DNA from: Isochrysis galbana
Lineage: Eukaryota > Haptophyta > Isochrysidales > Isochrysidaceae
Length of the DNA: 64,000 bases
NCBI GenBank assembly: GCA_018136815.1
Contig: CM030936.1
Span: 4,844,707-4,908,706, forward strand
Reading direction: 5' to 3'
The position numbers were made by a program, and so were the translations under genes. The first letter of the stretch is position 1, and the number at the start of each line of letters is the position of its first letter. The notes beneath the pieces were generated by a model. That model ran no database searches. It was not told where the DNA came from and saw only the letters and a program-made list of their open reading frames with translations. Of this stretch, positions 11,100 to 30,870 are shown piece after piece.

Positions 11100-11470
11100 G
11101 TTAGTGTGTCGCATTCGCGAATCGACACTCGTTAGGCTTCTCTTCGTCGTTCGGTATTATCGTTATAATTCTCTGCTTTCTCTCGTTCTCGGTCAAAAGC
11201 TTCGCTTGGATGCATGGGATCGTGGGTTGTGGAGCGCCCTCTCTCTTTCTCTCGAAAGAGAAGAGAAGTTTCCCCACCTTTCTTCATCCCAGGCGCCTCG
11301 CAAATAGGTTTAATTTGCTATCTCCCCTGCGTTTCTTTATCTGCTTCTAGGGGCAATCAGGTTTAATTTGCGACCTCTTCGTATTTCCCCCTTAGGCACA
11401 TCGCACTTCTCTCGTCTTATTCGGTAGGTCTCTTGGAATCCTGCGTAGCAAGATTGCCTCTCGTTTCTCG
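11100..11470 (+). repeat. Retroelement-derived dispersed repeat, copy 1
   Basis: It contains a variant of the dispersed motif (GTGTCGCATTCGCGAATCGAC-like, 11106-11126). It then matches in order the reverse complement of 41530-41870: GGTCAAAAGCTTCGCTTGGA, the CTCTCGAAAGAGAAGAG segment, CCCAGGCGCCTCGCAAATAG, and a CTTATTCGGTAGG-type end. At 41.5-42.1 kb the same block sits beside a Ty3/gypsy reverse transcriptase fragment, so it is probably LTR or untranslated sequence of that element. Confidence 0.6.
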
Positions 11471-11919
11471 TGGCCCCCCGCTGGAGTGCACTTCATGCGT
11501 TCAGCGCGGGGCTGTTCTGTCGCTGCTGCACTTCCGCTGCTGCGCTTCCCATGTCCGCATGAGTGAATAAATCAGCTTGAGGATCTTGTTTTGACTAGAA
11601 CGGGTGTGTGCGCACGGGCTTCCATGTGCGCGCGCGGGCTCCGCAGCTGTATGTGGCGTCGATGCCGCAGTTGGAACAGGTCTGGAACCGCCCGGTCGCG
11701 GGCCCAGCCCGTCGCGCCGCACGGCCACTAGAGGAGTTGCACCTCCAGGCGTCCGAGCGAGCGCTTGTTGACGTCAAACGGGCCATGGCCCTGGGCGTCG
11801 GGCCGGATCGAATCGAGGCATTCCTGCGGTGCGAGTGGCCAGGATGGGTCAATACGAGTGTGTGCGACCCTTGAGCACCAGTGTGCGACCTACCCATGAC
11901 CCCCCACCCTGCTCGCGAG
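11471..11919. other. Unassigned stretch
   Basis: A minus-strand frame (11595-12032) ends in a short Cys pair region (QTCSNCGID) but overlaps the dispersed repeat at 11920-12240. I do not call it a gene. Confidence 0.35.
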
Positions 11920-12240
11920 AGCTCTAGGCTCTGCATGGCCACCATCTCCAGGCCATTCTTCGGCCGATCGCGGGCGATCAGACATCGCGGAAGCTGCGCG
12001 TTTCTAATAGTGATGCGCCCCACATTCACCACTCTGATTCCCTCCCGTGAGCGCCCGCCTCAATCTCCCCAAATAGCCCGCCATGCGCGGGGGAAGGGAG
12101 GGGGGTCACTCACCGACGCCATTGCCCTTCGTGGGGCGGGAGGGGGTCGTTTGGAGGGGGGAGGGAGTTGCCGGGGCAGGTAGGGGGGGACCCTAAGGAA
12201 TCCTTGGACACCCAGGGGAGGTGTGAAATAGTGGTTAAAA
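11920..12240 (-). repeat. About 320-bp dispersed repeat, copy 1
   Basis: Read on the minus strand it shares an ordered series of blocks with 47888-48210 (+): CTGGGTGTCCAAGGATTCC, a C-rich run, ATGGCGTCGGTGAGTGAC, GAGGGAATCA, GTGAATGT-GGGCG and AGAAACGCG. Copies differ by substitutions and C-run length. The family is unknown. Confidence 0.75.
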
Positions 12241-12601
12241 TGAGTGAGTGACCGGGCTACTTTCTCCCGCTCCCGCGCTTCAAAACTCATGCTCATGCAC
12301 AATTGAAATTGACGAATTGATGACATGGGACTGCTCTACCTAGGCCTGGGGGGGGGGGGTCATTTCGCAGCCAGAGGCCCCCTACCTAGGGTCCTTGCGC
12401 GGCCCGTAGTGGCTCCCAATGTAGCAATATGGGTACTTGGAACGCATTGACCGTCCTCTAGTCAGATAAAGTATGTACTAGGGTTAAGACCTTGAAAAGG
12501 ACCGACACTTCTTTCGCGCCAACTAGGGCAATCACCCACCCTCCCAAATAGAAACCAGCGAACCACTCAGAGGTGGGATCATTGCTTGAAAAGGCTTAGT
12601 C

Positions 12602-21655
<9,054 letters not shown>

Positions 21656-22060
21656 GTAGCATCGATTTGTCAACTTTATTTTTCTGCTCATTGCCGCCTC
21701 CTTGCATCAGCTTTCGGTTCAGCTTTGCCATCTGCATGTCAAATCCACCGATCGGAGGCTGGTGACTTATGTGCATGACCACGACTATGTGGGGTGTGTG
21801 GATGATCTTGACTCTGTGCACTACGTGGGCTTGGTTCGAGGTTTGGACTGGTGCAGGTGCAGGCCTTTCGGTCTATGGGTACGTTTCCGCTTCCGCCGGG
21901 TGTTTGCGCCTGCTTCGTGTTTTACATGGAGGTAACGCCGATAAAGCGAAGGCGGGTGTGAGGAAAGGAGTGGAGCTGTGACTGTGTTGCATGTGGAGAC
22001 AGTGGAGTTGGTGTCTGTAATATGTGAGATACAATCCTTCAGGACTTCAGGGGCATGGGG
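21656..22060. other. 3' flank of the DHHC gene, nothing recognised
   Basis: No ORF with recognisable content. The next recognisable sequence is the gag-like remnant on the minus strand. Confidence 0.5.
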
Positions 22061-22069
22061 CGCGGGCTG

Positions 22070-22705
22070 TCACGGGCGAAGGAAGCACGCGACGGGGGAG
22101 CTGAGGACGAGCGAGTGCTTAACATCCTTCTTGTTTTCAGCTAGCTGAGCTAGCTGAATGAAAAAGGGAGTGTCTTCGGGTTCTTCCTCCTCATCCAGAG
22201 GGGAGGGAGCAAGTTGGGTGGTGCTGTTCACAATCGGTTTTGGGTCCGACTGGGGGTCGGCTCGCTTGCGCGAGTGCTGCTGTGGTTGTGGAGTTTGTTT
22301 GCTGCTTCTGAGCCAGCTGCACTGCGTTCTTTCCTTTGGGTCCATGTTGTGCGGCTTCAGCGTACGATTTCTGTGCTGAAGTTGGTTGTTGGTTGGAGGG
22401 CGCAAAGGCTCCCAGTGACGAATTGGGATGGCCCATAGATAGGGCCTGAGGGCAATGAGGAGGGAGGCATGCCGGTGGTAGGCGCGGCGGAGGAGACGAC
22501 TTCAGAGTGACGGGTCGATCGCGGATGCGACACATAGGTGCTGACGGGCTGAAGCCCGTCAGCAGAGGAAGGCGGGCAGACGGGCTTGGGCGAGGGCGAG
22601 GACGGCGGCGAAAGCGACATCGAGCGAGCGGCGAGAGGCGAGGGCGAGTGAGAGGAGGGCTGTGATGGCTGATGGCAGGGGCTGGCGAGGAGAGGGAGAA
22701 GAGAG
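22070..22705 (-). pseudogene. Retroelement gag-like ORF remnant
   Basis: In minus-strand order it contains SLSPPSSPSPKPVCPPSSAD, SEVVSSAAP, a SYAEAAQHGPKG segment and, after a frame change near 22200, DEEEEPEDTPFFIQLAQLAE. The N-terminal part recurs at 41029-41290 (-) and more distantly at 43121-43306 (+), so it is a repeated element. The role as gag or ORF1 is inference from the Pro/Ser-rich disordered N-terminus. It is broken by at least one frameshift. Confidence 0.6.
22514..22533 (-). repeat. Dispersed 20-bp motif, copy 3, inside the gag-like remnant
   Basis: The motif lies in an insertion that is absent from the sister gag-like copy near 41130. The insertion is bounded on both sides by CCCGTCA. 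Confidence 0.8.
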
Positions 22706-23216
22706 ATGGTGGAGTCCATACAACACGTAGGAGATTGGAGATGTCATGTAGATGAGCTGTACGTTGGCTCATGGAATTGTTGAGACATTGACAGGCAGTC
22801 GTCTGGTCGATGGTTGCCCCATAGTGCTGTAATAGATCGACCACCTCTACATCGCCACGTAGGCAGGCATACATTAATGGGGTGTTCTTCATGTTGTCCA
22901 TCTGATCCAATGGAGCATTCCATTGTGCCGCAAGATGTTTGACACATGGAAGATGACCACGCTCGACTGCGAGTATCAAGGCGGTCTTCCCCCAGAGAGT
23001 ACTCTTCATGTTCATGTACCCCAATGGAGCAAATCGAAGGAGTGTTGCCACACAATTGGAATGACCCAAGTAGGCAGCAATCATCAATGGTGTATACTTT
23101 TCGGAAACAATGGTATATAGCATTCGCATCTCTTCCATGAACTTGATTGGTGCTCTTGGACTACCCTCAAGCAGACCATTCAGGAGGAGAGCACAGCATG
23201 GAGGAGCATCGCTCAT
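22706..23216 (-). pseudogene. Ankyrin-repeat protein, truncated by a retroelement
   Basis: The start ATG is at 23214-23216. About three ankyrin repeats are visible: KYTPLMIAAYLGHSNCVATL, GKTALILAVERGHLPCVKHL, and NTPLMYACLRGDVEVVDLLQ. Ankyrin repeats mediate protein binding. After DISNLLRVV the frame runs without a stop into the gag-like repeat (about 22706), so the host C-terminus is lost or replaced. The upstream 770 bp is a minisatellite that is CT-rich on the sense strand, as at other starts here. I cannot tell whether the fused frame is expressed. If it is, this is an ankyrin-retroelement chimera. Confidence 0.6.
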
Positions 23217-23224
23217 GCTGTAGA

Positions 23225-23990
23225 ATGGAGGCAACGACAAGTAAGGGCGAGGGAGGAAGAGGAAAGGAGAGGCAAAGACGTCAGGAGAGGTAAAGGCGAA
23301 GGGAACAAGAGGACAGGAGAAAGGTGAGGGAGCAAGAGGACAGGAGAAAGGTGAGGGAGCAAGAGGACAGGAGAAAGGTGAGGGAGCAAGAGGACAGGAG
23401 AATGGCGAGGGAGCAAGAGGGACAGAAGAGGCAAAGGCGAGGGAGCAAGAGGACAGCAGAGGCAAAGACGTCAGGAGAGGCAAAAGCGAGGGGAACAAGA
23501 GGACAGGAGAAAGGCGAGGGAGCAAGAGGACAGGAGAGGCAAAGGCGAGGGAACAAGAGGACAGCAGAGGCAAAGGCGAGGGAACAAGAGGACAGGAGAA
23601 AGGCGAGGGAGCAAGAGGACAGCAGAGGCAAAGGCGAGGGAACAAGAGGACAGGAGAGGCAACGGCGTCAGGAGAGGCAGAGGCGAGGGAGCAAGAGGAC
23701 AGCAGAGGCGAGGGAGCAAGAGGACAGCAGAGGCAAAGGCGAGGGAGCAAGAGGACAGCAGAGGCAAAGGCGAGGGAACAAGAGGAAAGGCGTCAGGAGA
23801 GGCAAAGGCGAGGGAGTAAGGGGACAGCAGAGGCAAAGGCGAGGGAACAAGAGGAAAGGCGTCAGGAGAGGCAAAGGCGAGGGAGCAAGAGGATAACAGA
23901 GGCAAAGGCGAGGGAGGGAGCAAGAGGACAGGAGAAAGGCGAGGGAGCAAGAGGAGAGGCAAAGGCGCCAGGAGAGGCAAATGGAGGGCG
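23225..23990 (-). repeat. Minisatellite upstream of the ankyrin ORF
   Basis: About 25-30-bp units built from AGGCAAAGGCGAGGGAGCA and AGAGGACAG blocks, with a recurrent GGCGTCAGGAG variant. Purine-rich on plus, so pyrimidine-rich in the direction of the ankyrin ORF. Confidence 0.9.
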
Positions 23991-24170
23991 CGGAAGCAGG
24001 GGGGGAAACAAAGGGGGGGGGGTAAAGCAGTGGAGGAGGGTGGGGGGGAAGCAAAGGGGAAGGGGAGGGGGGGGGAAGCACGGGGGGGGGAAGCAAAGGG
24101 GGGGGAAGCAAAGGGGGGGGAAGCAAAGGGGGGGGGTAAAGCAGGGGAGGGGAGGGAGCAACCAGTCCCA
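23991..24170 (+). repeat. G-rich AAGCAAAGGGGGG array
   Basis: Repeated AAGCAAAGGGGGGGG-like units with long G runs, continuous with the preceding minisatellite. Confidence 0.85.
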
Positions 24171-24309
24171 AAGCACTAGCCCTATTATTCAGAGGTACCT
24201 CGGAGATTGTAGAGATGATTTATATTCGAAAACAAACTGATGACATCTCATCAGTCCATCGGAGGTACATCGGAGATTGAGAAGTCGACAGATGGGCAGT
24301 TGGTAGTCC

Positions 24310-24435
24310 CCAGTTGGTGGACAGTCTACCAGTTGGTGGGCAGTCTATCAGTTGGTGGGCAGTCTATCAGTTGGTGGGAGTCTATCAGTTGGTGGGCAGT
24401 TGATCGTTTGATTTGGGCAGTTGATAGTTGGTGGG
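24310..24435 (+). repeat. Short tandem repeat with AGTTGGTGGGCAGTCTATC units
   Basis: About five copies of a 19-21-bp unit, then variants with TTGATAGTTGG. Confidence 0.8.
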
Positions 24436-24449
24436 TAGTTTCTGGGATG

Positions 24450-25515
24450 GCCACCCCCTCCTCCCTCGACTCCACCCCCTCCTCCCTCGACTCCACCCCC
24501 TCCTCCCTCGCCACCTCCTCCCTCGACTCCACCGCCCTCGCCACCTCCTCCCTCGCCACCTCCTCCCTCGACTCCACCGCCCTCGCCACCTCCTCCCTCG
24601 ACTCCACCGCCCTCACCACCTCCTCCCTCGACTCCACCGCCCTCGCCACCTCCCCCCTCGATTCCACCTTCACCCCCTCCTCGGAATCCTTCAACTCCTC
24701 CACTTACCCCACCTCCACTTACCCCACCTCCACTCACCCCACATCCACTCACCCCACCTCCACTTACCCCACCACTCACACCACCTCCACTCACCCCACC
24801 TGCTTCTTCTCCCCTCTCGCCTTTTACTCCACCTCCCCATATCTCGACCTCACCACCTAGACCTCCTCCTCCCTCACCTCCTCCACCACTCCCACCATTC
24901 TCACCTTCACCCTCACAACCGCCGTCCCATCCACCCCCTTTTCAACCACCCCCTTCTCCACCCCCTTCTCCACCCCCTTCTCCACCCCCTTCTCCACCCC
25001 CTTCTCCACCCCCTTCTCCACCCCCTTCTCCACCCCCTTCTCCACCCCCTAGACCTTCGCCACCTCCTCCGTCACCTCCTCCACCGCTTCCACCGATCCT
25101 TCCTCACGCCTCATCTCCAATGCCATCTTCCCCTCCATTGTCATCTCAATCTCCACCTCCTTCTCCCCCTCCTTCTCCATCACCCCCTCCTTCTCCATCA
25201 CCCCCTCCTTCTCCACCACCCCCTTCTCCATCTCCACTCTCCTCGCCTCCACCTCCATCTCCCCCATCCCATCTCCCTCCCTCACCGCCACCGCCTTCAC
25301 CTCCATCACCGTTGCCACCAACCCCACTGCTTTCTCCCCACATCTCAACCCCACCTTCCTCTCCGCTGGATCACTCTTTCCCACCACCTAGACCTCCCTC
25401 GACTCCACCGCCCTCACCACCTCCTCCCTCGACTCCACCGCCCTCACCACCTCCTCCCTCGACTCCACCGCCCTCGCCACCTCCCCCCTCGATTCCACCT
25501 TCACCCCCTCCCCTG
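24450..25515 (+). repeat. Composite CT/CCA minisatellite block
   Basis: Several arrays lie in series: CTCCCTCGACTCCACC-type units (24460-24660 and again 25385-25500), CTTACCCCACCTCCA units (24700-24800), a CCCCCTTCTCCA 12-mer array (about 24945-25055) and CCTCCTTCTCCATCACC units (25160-25230). Long Pro/His/Leu-rich plus-strand frames cross it. I treat them as low complexity, not genes. Confidence 0.85.
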
Positions 25516-25562
25516 TAAAAAACGAAACGTTTCGCACCACACCCTAATCCCCCCCACAGAAG

Positions 25563-25979
25563 TCACGCGCGCGAGGGGGCAGAAAATGCGGCCGTCCAAC
25601 GACACCTCCCGCAGGGAGCTATGTCGACGAGCCCTGGGGCCACCACCCGCTCCAGATTGGGGCAACTCATGAACACATTCCTGCCCGGCATCCTCGCAAT
25701 GGAGATCTCATCGGTGAGTCGAATGCATAATGCTTGCGAGAGTCTAGTAGGAGGATGACATCCATGGGTCAGAATAGTGAGAAGAGTCGCTGAATGACGG
25801 GTGAGGAATTCGTCGGTTGCGATCACACGACAGGTATCAGGCCGCAAATGGTCGATGACAGTCTCCAGCGATTTCAACGATATATCCACCCTGCCCCAAA
25901 TCGAGTGAATGGAGTCAGACCACGTGTGTGTTTCAACATGTGAAGGGTCAAGTTGACTCAAGTAACCTCCAGGTGACAA
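25563..25979 (-). CDS. Possible small protein or exon, unidentified
   Basis: An open frame of 138 codons has normal amino-acid composition in a region where other frames are low-complexity (SLKSLETVIDHLRPD, LCIRLTDEISIARMPG, CPNLERVVAPGLVDI). The spacing of Leu, Ile and Asn resembles a leucine-rich or F-box-associated C-terminus, but I cannot name a family. A second frame just upstream (25989-26177, -) could be a preceding exon. No start context or splice site decides this. Confidence 0.3.
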   Translation of the reverse strand: MSPGGYLSQLDPSHVETHTWSDSIHSIWGRVDISLKSLETVIDHLRPDTCRVIATDEFLTRHSATLLTILTHGCHPPTRLSQALCIRLTDEISIARMPGRNVFMSCPNLERVVAPGLVDIAPCGRCRWTAAFSAPSRA

Positions 25980-26259
25980 TGAAAGGTGTCAGCAGGGATG
26001 GGGATAATTGAACGCTTTTGGTCTAAATGCATTTGCTGCTGTCATTCTAGTTTCTAGTGGCCAACTATTCGCAACACATACGATCATACGATAGCCGATA
26101 TGCCGCAAGACACGTGGCCGGAGAAATATGCTCGAATCTGTATGAATCTGGTGGAATCGCTCATATCGAATAAGCATCGGCCTGTAGGGTACACTGCTAC
26201 CACCACATCGACGCTCACCGTTAGCTCATAGCTCGCCGTATATTATTTAGCAACGCTTT

Positions 26260-27015
26260 CCTCAACTAAGTTTATACTTAGTTGCCCCATGGGGGGGCAC
26301 GAGCCCCCCCCCCTCTCTCCACTCCTCCCCTGCCATGGGGGAGGAACCACCCATCCTCCTGGCACGCCTGATGGCTTGCCAGGAGGCCACTGCCCTACTG
26401 ACCCACTCCCTTCCCCACAGGCTCGCCCCATTCGCTCATCCTGGCCCCTCGTGGCCAGCCCATTGCTCCAACCCCCCCTCCCCCCCTGGTCGACAGGCAG
26501 ACAGGTGCAGATTGGGGGCCCCAGAGGCTCAGGAGCGCCAGCGAGGGAGAGGCAGGGGAGACGAGGGCCCAGTCCCAGCCTCCTCTGCCCCCAGAGCTGG
26601 CCTCCAGGAGCCTCCAGGGGTCGCCAGCAGGCAGCTGCAGGCCTGCCGCAGGCGCGCCATCGCGCGTGCCGCAGGAGAGGGGAGAGAGAGCGCGGAGAAG
26701 GGGGTGGGCGGAGCGAGAGCTCCGCTCACCGAAAAATAGGTAAGTCCCGCACCTGTTTACAGGATAAGTCGGGGCTGAGACCGCCGCCCACTCGGAGACA
26801 CAGGAGGAAGGGGGGGAATGATCACCGGGGGGGGCGCGGGCCACCGGACCATATCTGAGCCCTTCACCCCTATCCCCCTAGTAGTGCACGGGGGGAGTCG
26901 CCTTATGGCGGGGGGAGAAGGGCCGGGGAAGTGGGGGTGTAGAAAGTTTCCTACGTGAGTAGAAAGTAAAGGGTCCACGGCCGCGTGTGCGGTGAGACTA
27001 TTAAAAGGTTTTTTT
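26260..27015 (+). mobile_element. Insertion flanked by 17-bp direct repeats
   Basis: The 17-bp sequence TTATTTAGCAACGCTTT occurs at 26243-26259 and 27016-27032, exactly bounding this segment. The insert begins with a hairpin (AACTAAGT-TTAT-ACTTAGTT) followed by G/C palindromic runs. It ends in a T-rich tail (TTAAAAGGTTTTTTT). No coding capacity is convincing. The long duplication is of retrotransposition type, so it may be a SINE or 5'-truncated LINE. A similar start (AACTAAGTTTATACTTGGTT then G runs) is at 36811. It lies about 50 bp beyond the desaturase stop codon. Confidence 0.7.
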
Positions 27016-27085
27016 TTATTTAGCAACGCTTTGACTTGCTCTGCTACTTGTCCTTGGCCTATCGCACCTACCAGCTCAAATCTAC

Positions 27086-28770
27086 CTATCCACTTGTCGG
27101 CTGTTCCAAATGCACGTGGTGGGTGGCATCCTGGCAGGCATACACAAACTCTCCAACGAGCGCTGCCCGCCAGGTGGAGGGTTCAAGCACAGGCATAGTA
27201 TGCAACGTCTCGTAGTACTCGGGCGCAATGTGGCGTAGCGCAGGCAATCGATACATGGGAATATCTGCATGCAGAGGCCCGGGGCAACAATCTAGTCACA
27301 AGAGGCCCGCTTCATCCACTCCCACGGCCGGTCCATCTCAGAGTATGAAGATCAGGCTGGAAATCCATTGGATGGGCCCACACGTAGCGATATGTCGGCT
27401 AAATGGGAGTGTCCTTGGCATTCTGTCGCCCCAGTTCTTGCGCAAGGCCATGCATGGCACCAGGCAAGCTAGGCAAACTGACCTGGAAAGTCATGGTGCT
27501 CCACATGATAGCCCTCGTAGCCCATGTACAAGTCCATAAGAGTCCCCACAGGGCCCTCTGGTGTGTAGAAGGAAACCGTTGGTTGACGTGTGCCGGACAT
27601 GCACATATGTGGGCAGGTCCATAGGAAATTCAGGTTCAACGGCGAGAGGTACACGAGCTGTGATGCTAGATATAGCCCCAAAGGCGCCGAGGAATCAGCT
27701 GCGACGGAGAGAGCCAGTACTGACGCCCAGCCTCCCAGCGAACAAAGAGCTTGTACACACAAGCTTCGCCGGAGAGAGGGGTCGCCCTCCATCGCGCGGA
27801 GTGCTGCAATGGCGTAACCGAGATGAAGTAGTGGGGCGAGCAGGTGCACTGCAACACTTCCAGCCTGGAAGACGAGCTCGTTCGATCGGCGCATCAACCT
27901 GTCAACGGGCACGTCATCGGAACCGTCGCTACTTGAGGGTGCCACTCGCTCTGTCACAATTGTGTATCGTCGGCTCGGTGGCGACCAAAGTCGGGTGGCG
28001 ATCCCAATGTCACCATCTGTTTGACGGCCTTGTCTCGCGCGTTCGCGCGCCTCGTGTAGAGTATACGCTCCGAGCTTGGAATGGTGGGAGCTATGCAGGA
28101 GCCAGTAGCTGGGTAGAACGCCAAAGACCGTCCCTAGGTTTACCAGAGCCAAGACGCAATTGAACCGGACAGAACCGAAGGGTCCTGCAAGGGCCTGCCA
28201 CCTTCCATGCGAGATGGCGTGGCTGCAGTAGACTGCCCAAGTTGAGCGCAGGGAACCGATGCCCCATGTATGCACAGCAGCCTCAGTCCACGACATCTCG
28301 GGCGCATGGCAGAGCGACCATACATAGACGGGCAAGATGGCGAGACCGAGGCTGAACACCCACTCATCAGAGCCGATGAGCGGTTTCACTTTTGAGGCAT
28401 GGCGTGTGAGGATATCCCGCCGGCGCTGTCGGTGCCACTCAGCGGCATCGAAGGTGGTCCCCCTTGTCTTTCCCGCCCGTTGCTGCCCTGAGTCCGTAAG
28501 TCCCTCCGTCCTCGTCTCCAACGGCTGCACTGTCTTCTCACCTGCCTTCCCTCTACCCAATCCCCTCTCTTCTGTCCACTTATCACCGCTGCTGCTGTTC
28601 TCTCTCTCGAGAAGAGAGAAGGGGAGGTGTCCCTCGAGCCGTGGGGCGCCCCGCTGGCGCGGAGGATGGGAGGAAGAGGGGATGGCGTGGAAGACAGCAG
28701 CACGAGCCGCCAGCCGACCATCGTAGAGGCCTGCTGCACCGAGCAGCAGCATCATGACGAAAGCCGCCAT
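27086..28770 (-). CDS. Sphingolipid delta-4 desaturase (DEGS/DES1 family), two exons
   Basis: Exon 1 is 27483-28770 and exon 2 is 27086-27264, with a GT-AG intron in phase 1 that restores HHDFPDIP. The protein has 488 residues. It introduces the 4,5-trans double bond of dihydroceramide at the ER. Three histidine boxes are visible: HAISH, HSSHH and HVEHH (in YEGYHVEHHDFP). The C-terminus has the family pattern LPALRHIAPEYYETL. The start was set at 28768-28770, immediately after a long CT run. Upstream in-frame codons only translate that microsatellite. The N-terminus has a hydrophobic segment and about 100 extra low-complexity residues before the usual WHRQRRRDIL start of the family, and the loop after box 2 is also longer. 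The family is usually about 320 residues. Confidence 0.9.
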
Positions 28771-28784
28771 CGGCAGGTGGGGGG

Positions 28785-28970
<186 letters not shown>

Positions 28971-29727
28971 AGTAGAAAGAGGGAAAGCTGATAGACTCAC
29001 GTTTCCAACCCGAAGCCAAGAGGGCCTGAATGAGTGTACTTTACTCGTACGAACCCCAAGAAAAGAGGAATACACGAGACGTGTCACTGAAGAAAAAGAG
29101 AAGAGGACACCACGGGCTGCGCAATCATTGGAGAAAAATCCGCTGACGACGCTGAGTTATCGAATGAAAGGAGTGAGATTGAAGGTCTTTCTTCTTCATT
29201 CAGCCTCATCCTGTCGGGAAATAAGAAATAAGGGCATACAAAGGGCTTCCAAGAATAGCACTTCGTAGTATTGATTGCAAGTGTTGTGTGGGGCGGACCG
29301 GAGCGGAACTTCAAAAGATTCCTTTTAATCAAGGCTGTTCATTCTAGAAAGTTCAGTGGCCAGGACGGTAGAAAGTAAAGTTTAGACGACAGAGGATGTG
29401 GGCTAAGTTGCTAAGTTTTTCCACAGGTACCGGTACCGGTATCGGTGGACAGGTACCGGGTCCGCCGGACCCGGTGGCCGGTGTGTACAATATGGTAGCC
29501 GGGAGGGCTGGTGGCTGTGCGCTGTGCTCGAGTGGGAAGAGGAAATGGAGATTCACGTTGAAGGAAGTGGGGAGGGGGAGGAGGAGGAGGAGAAGGAGTT
29601 CTCATAGCGAGCGTGGCGGGAGCGCGTGGACGGCGATCACTCGGTGTGGGCGGTGGGCGTATTGCGTATTGTGTAGCTGTCTGTATGTACACTAAGCAGA
29701 GTATCTAATGTTATAATTAGAGTATTA
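28971..29727. other. Upstream flank of the desaturase, no supported gene
   Basis: Unremarkable sequence with a CCGGTACCGGTACCGG-type palindromic patch near 29426-29465 (ACCGGTACCGGTATCGG). No gene is supported. Confidence 0.45.
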
Positions 29728-29945
29728 TACAAAAAACTATTGTTATAGTTTGAACTATGGAGCGTGCCGCGACCGCTCCCGAGCCCCAGGCGACCCTCGC
29801 CACCGCGCCCCAGCGCCCCACCTGGGACGCCCCACGCCGCCCGAGGCGACTCGTCAGAAAGCCCTCTCAGAGCCCATCCAACCCATCCAAACCACACCCG
29901 CGCAAGCGCGCGGGGTGGCGAGTGGCGAGCACTGGCACCGAATAG
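29728..29945 (+). mobile_element. LINE 5' 'head' fragment (MERA-type)
   Basis: ACTATTGTTATAGTTTGAACT followed by ATG at 29757 starts an ORF MERAATAPEPQATLATAP. The same leader and N-terminus recur at 58081-58160 (+) and, reversed, at 43730-43860. Related heads begin the LINE derivatives at 30845 (+) and 62208 (-). The ORF ends after 62 codons. No 3' part of the LINE is joined here. Confidence 0.7.
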
Positions 29946-30291
29946 GTTGCCACCATGGACCATGGCTCTGCGCATTATGCAGGGGGTCTTTGAGACCCCC
30001 TCCTACAGTGGGAAACCTTCCCACCCCAAGAGCACCTCATGTGGGAGGGTAGCTCAGCTGCCCGCGCTGCCCTCCCCATGGTGGAAACCTCTACGGCTCG
30101 CCCCGACCACCCCGACAATTGGCGATATGGGACAGGCGATGGAGCCCATTCGCCGTACTATTGTCAACCGTTCATCCGCTTCCTTTGCGAGGGCGAGCCG
30201 GAGATCCCCGACGCCCACCGAGCCTACCTTCGTCGTCTCGTCGTCCTCGGCCAAAGCGGCGCTGAAGAACAAGCGCGACGTGCCTGCAACG

Positions 30292-30588
30292 ATGGGGCGG
30301 CCGGTCAGCTACCCGCCAGACCTCGAGGAGGAGGTGATGCTGTTCATCAAAAACTTGCGGCGATGCAAAGTCCCGGTCTATCGCGAGACCGTGCTTGACT
30401 ACGGGAAGCGGCTGCTCACCGGCCACGTCGCCGCCGCCGAGTTCTTCAAGTACCAGGACGGCAAGGCCGTTTGTGACGCTACGGGTCGACCTGCGTGGGA
30501 CGAGACAAAGTGGCTTCACTGGTACTATCGACACGTCGACACGTCCTCAAAGACCACGGGTGCCGCACCGGAAACCAAAGACTACTAG
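30292..30588 (+). pseudogene. Possible DNA-binding region of a DDE transposase, truncated
   Basis: The last third of a 274-codon frame is well-composed: MGRPVSYPPDLEEEVMLFI, VYRETVLDYGKRLL, FFKYQDGKAV, WLHWYYRH. The start resembles the GRP-type helix-turn-helix N-terminus of pogo/Tc5-like transposases or related regulators. No catalytic core follows before the stop. The frame upstream of 30292 is Pro-rich and joined to the LINE head, so the reading-through ORF is probably chimeric. Family assignment is tentative. Confidence 0.35.
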
Positions 30589-30870
30589 ATTCGAATAGGG
30601 CAGTGTGGGACAAGCAAGGCAATTACAGGCAGCACTACGACAATGTGGGCGCCGTGACGAATTGGAGTGGCCATCTCGTGAAGTGTATGAGTGAGCGCTC
30701 CCTACAGTGAGTGAGTGGGAGACGAAGGAACAGAGGCAGCTTAGCAGAGGGATGGTGGATGGTGGGCGGTGGGCGAGGGCGTCGAGAACTGCTCACCGGC
30801 CACGGCAGTGGTCCGGCAGTGGTCCAAGATAATGTGCCACCATGCCAACTATCGTTAAAACGATAGGGTC

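Noticed and set aside
24428-25672. A 414-codon His/Pro/Leu-rich frame
   Set aside because: It follows tandem arrays of several different unit lengths, all frames are similarly open, and there is no non-repetitive domain.
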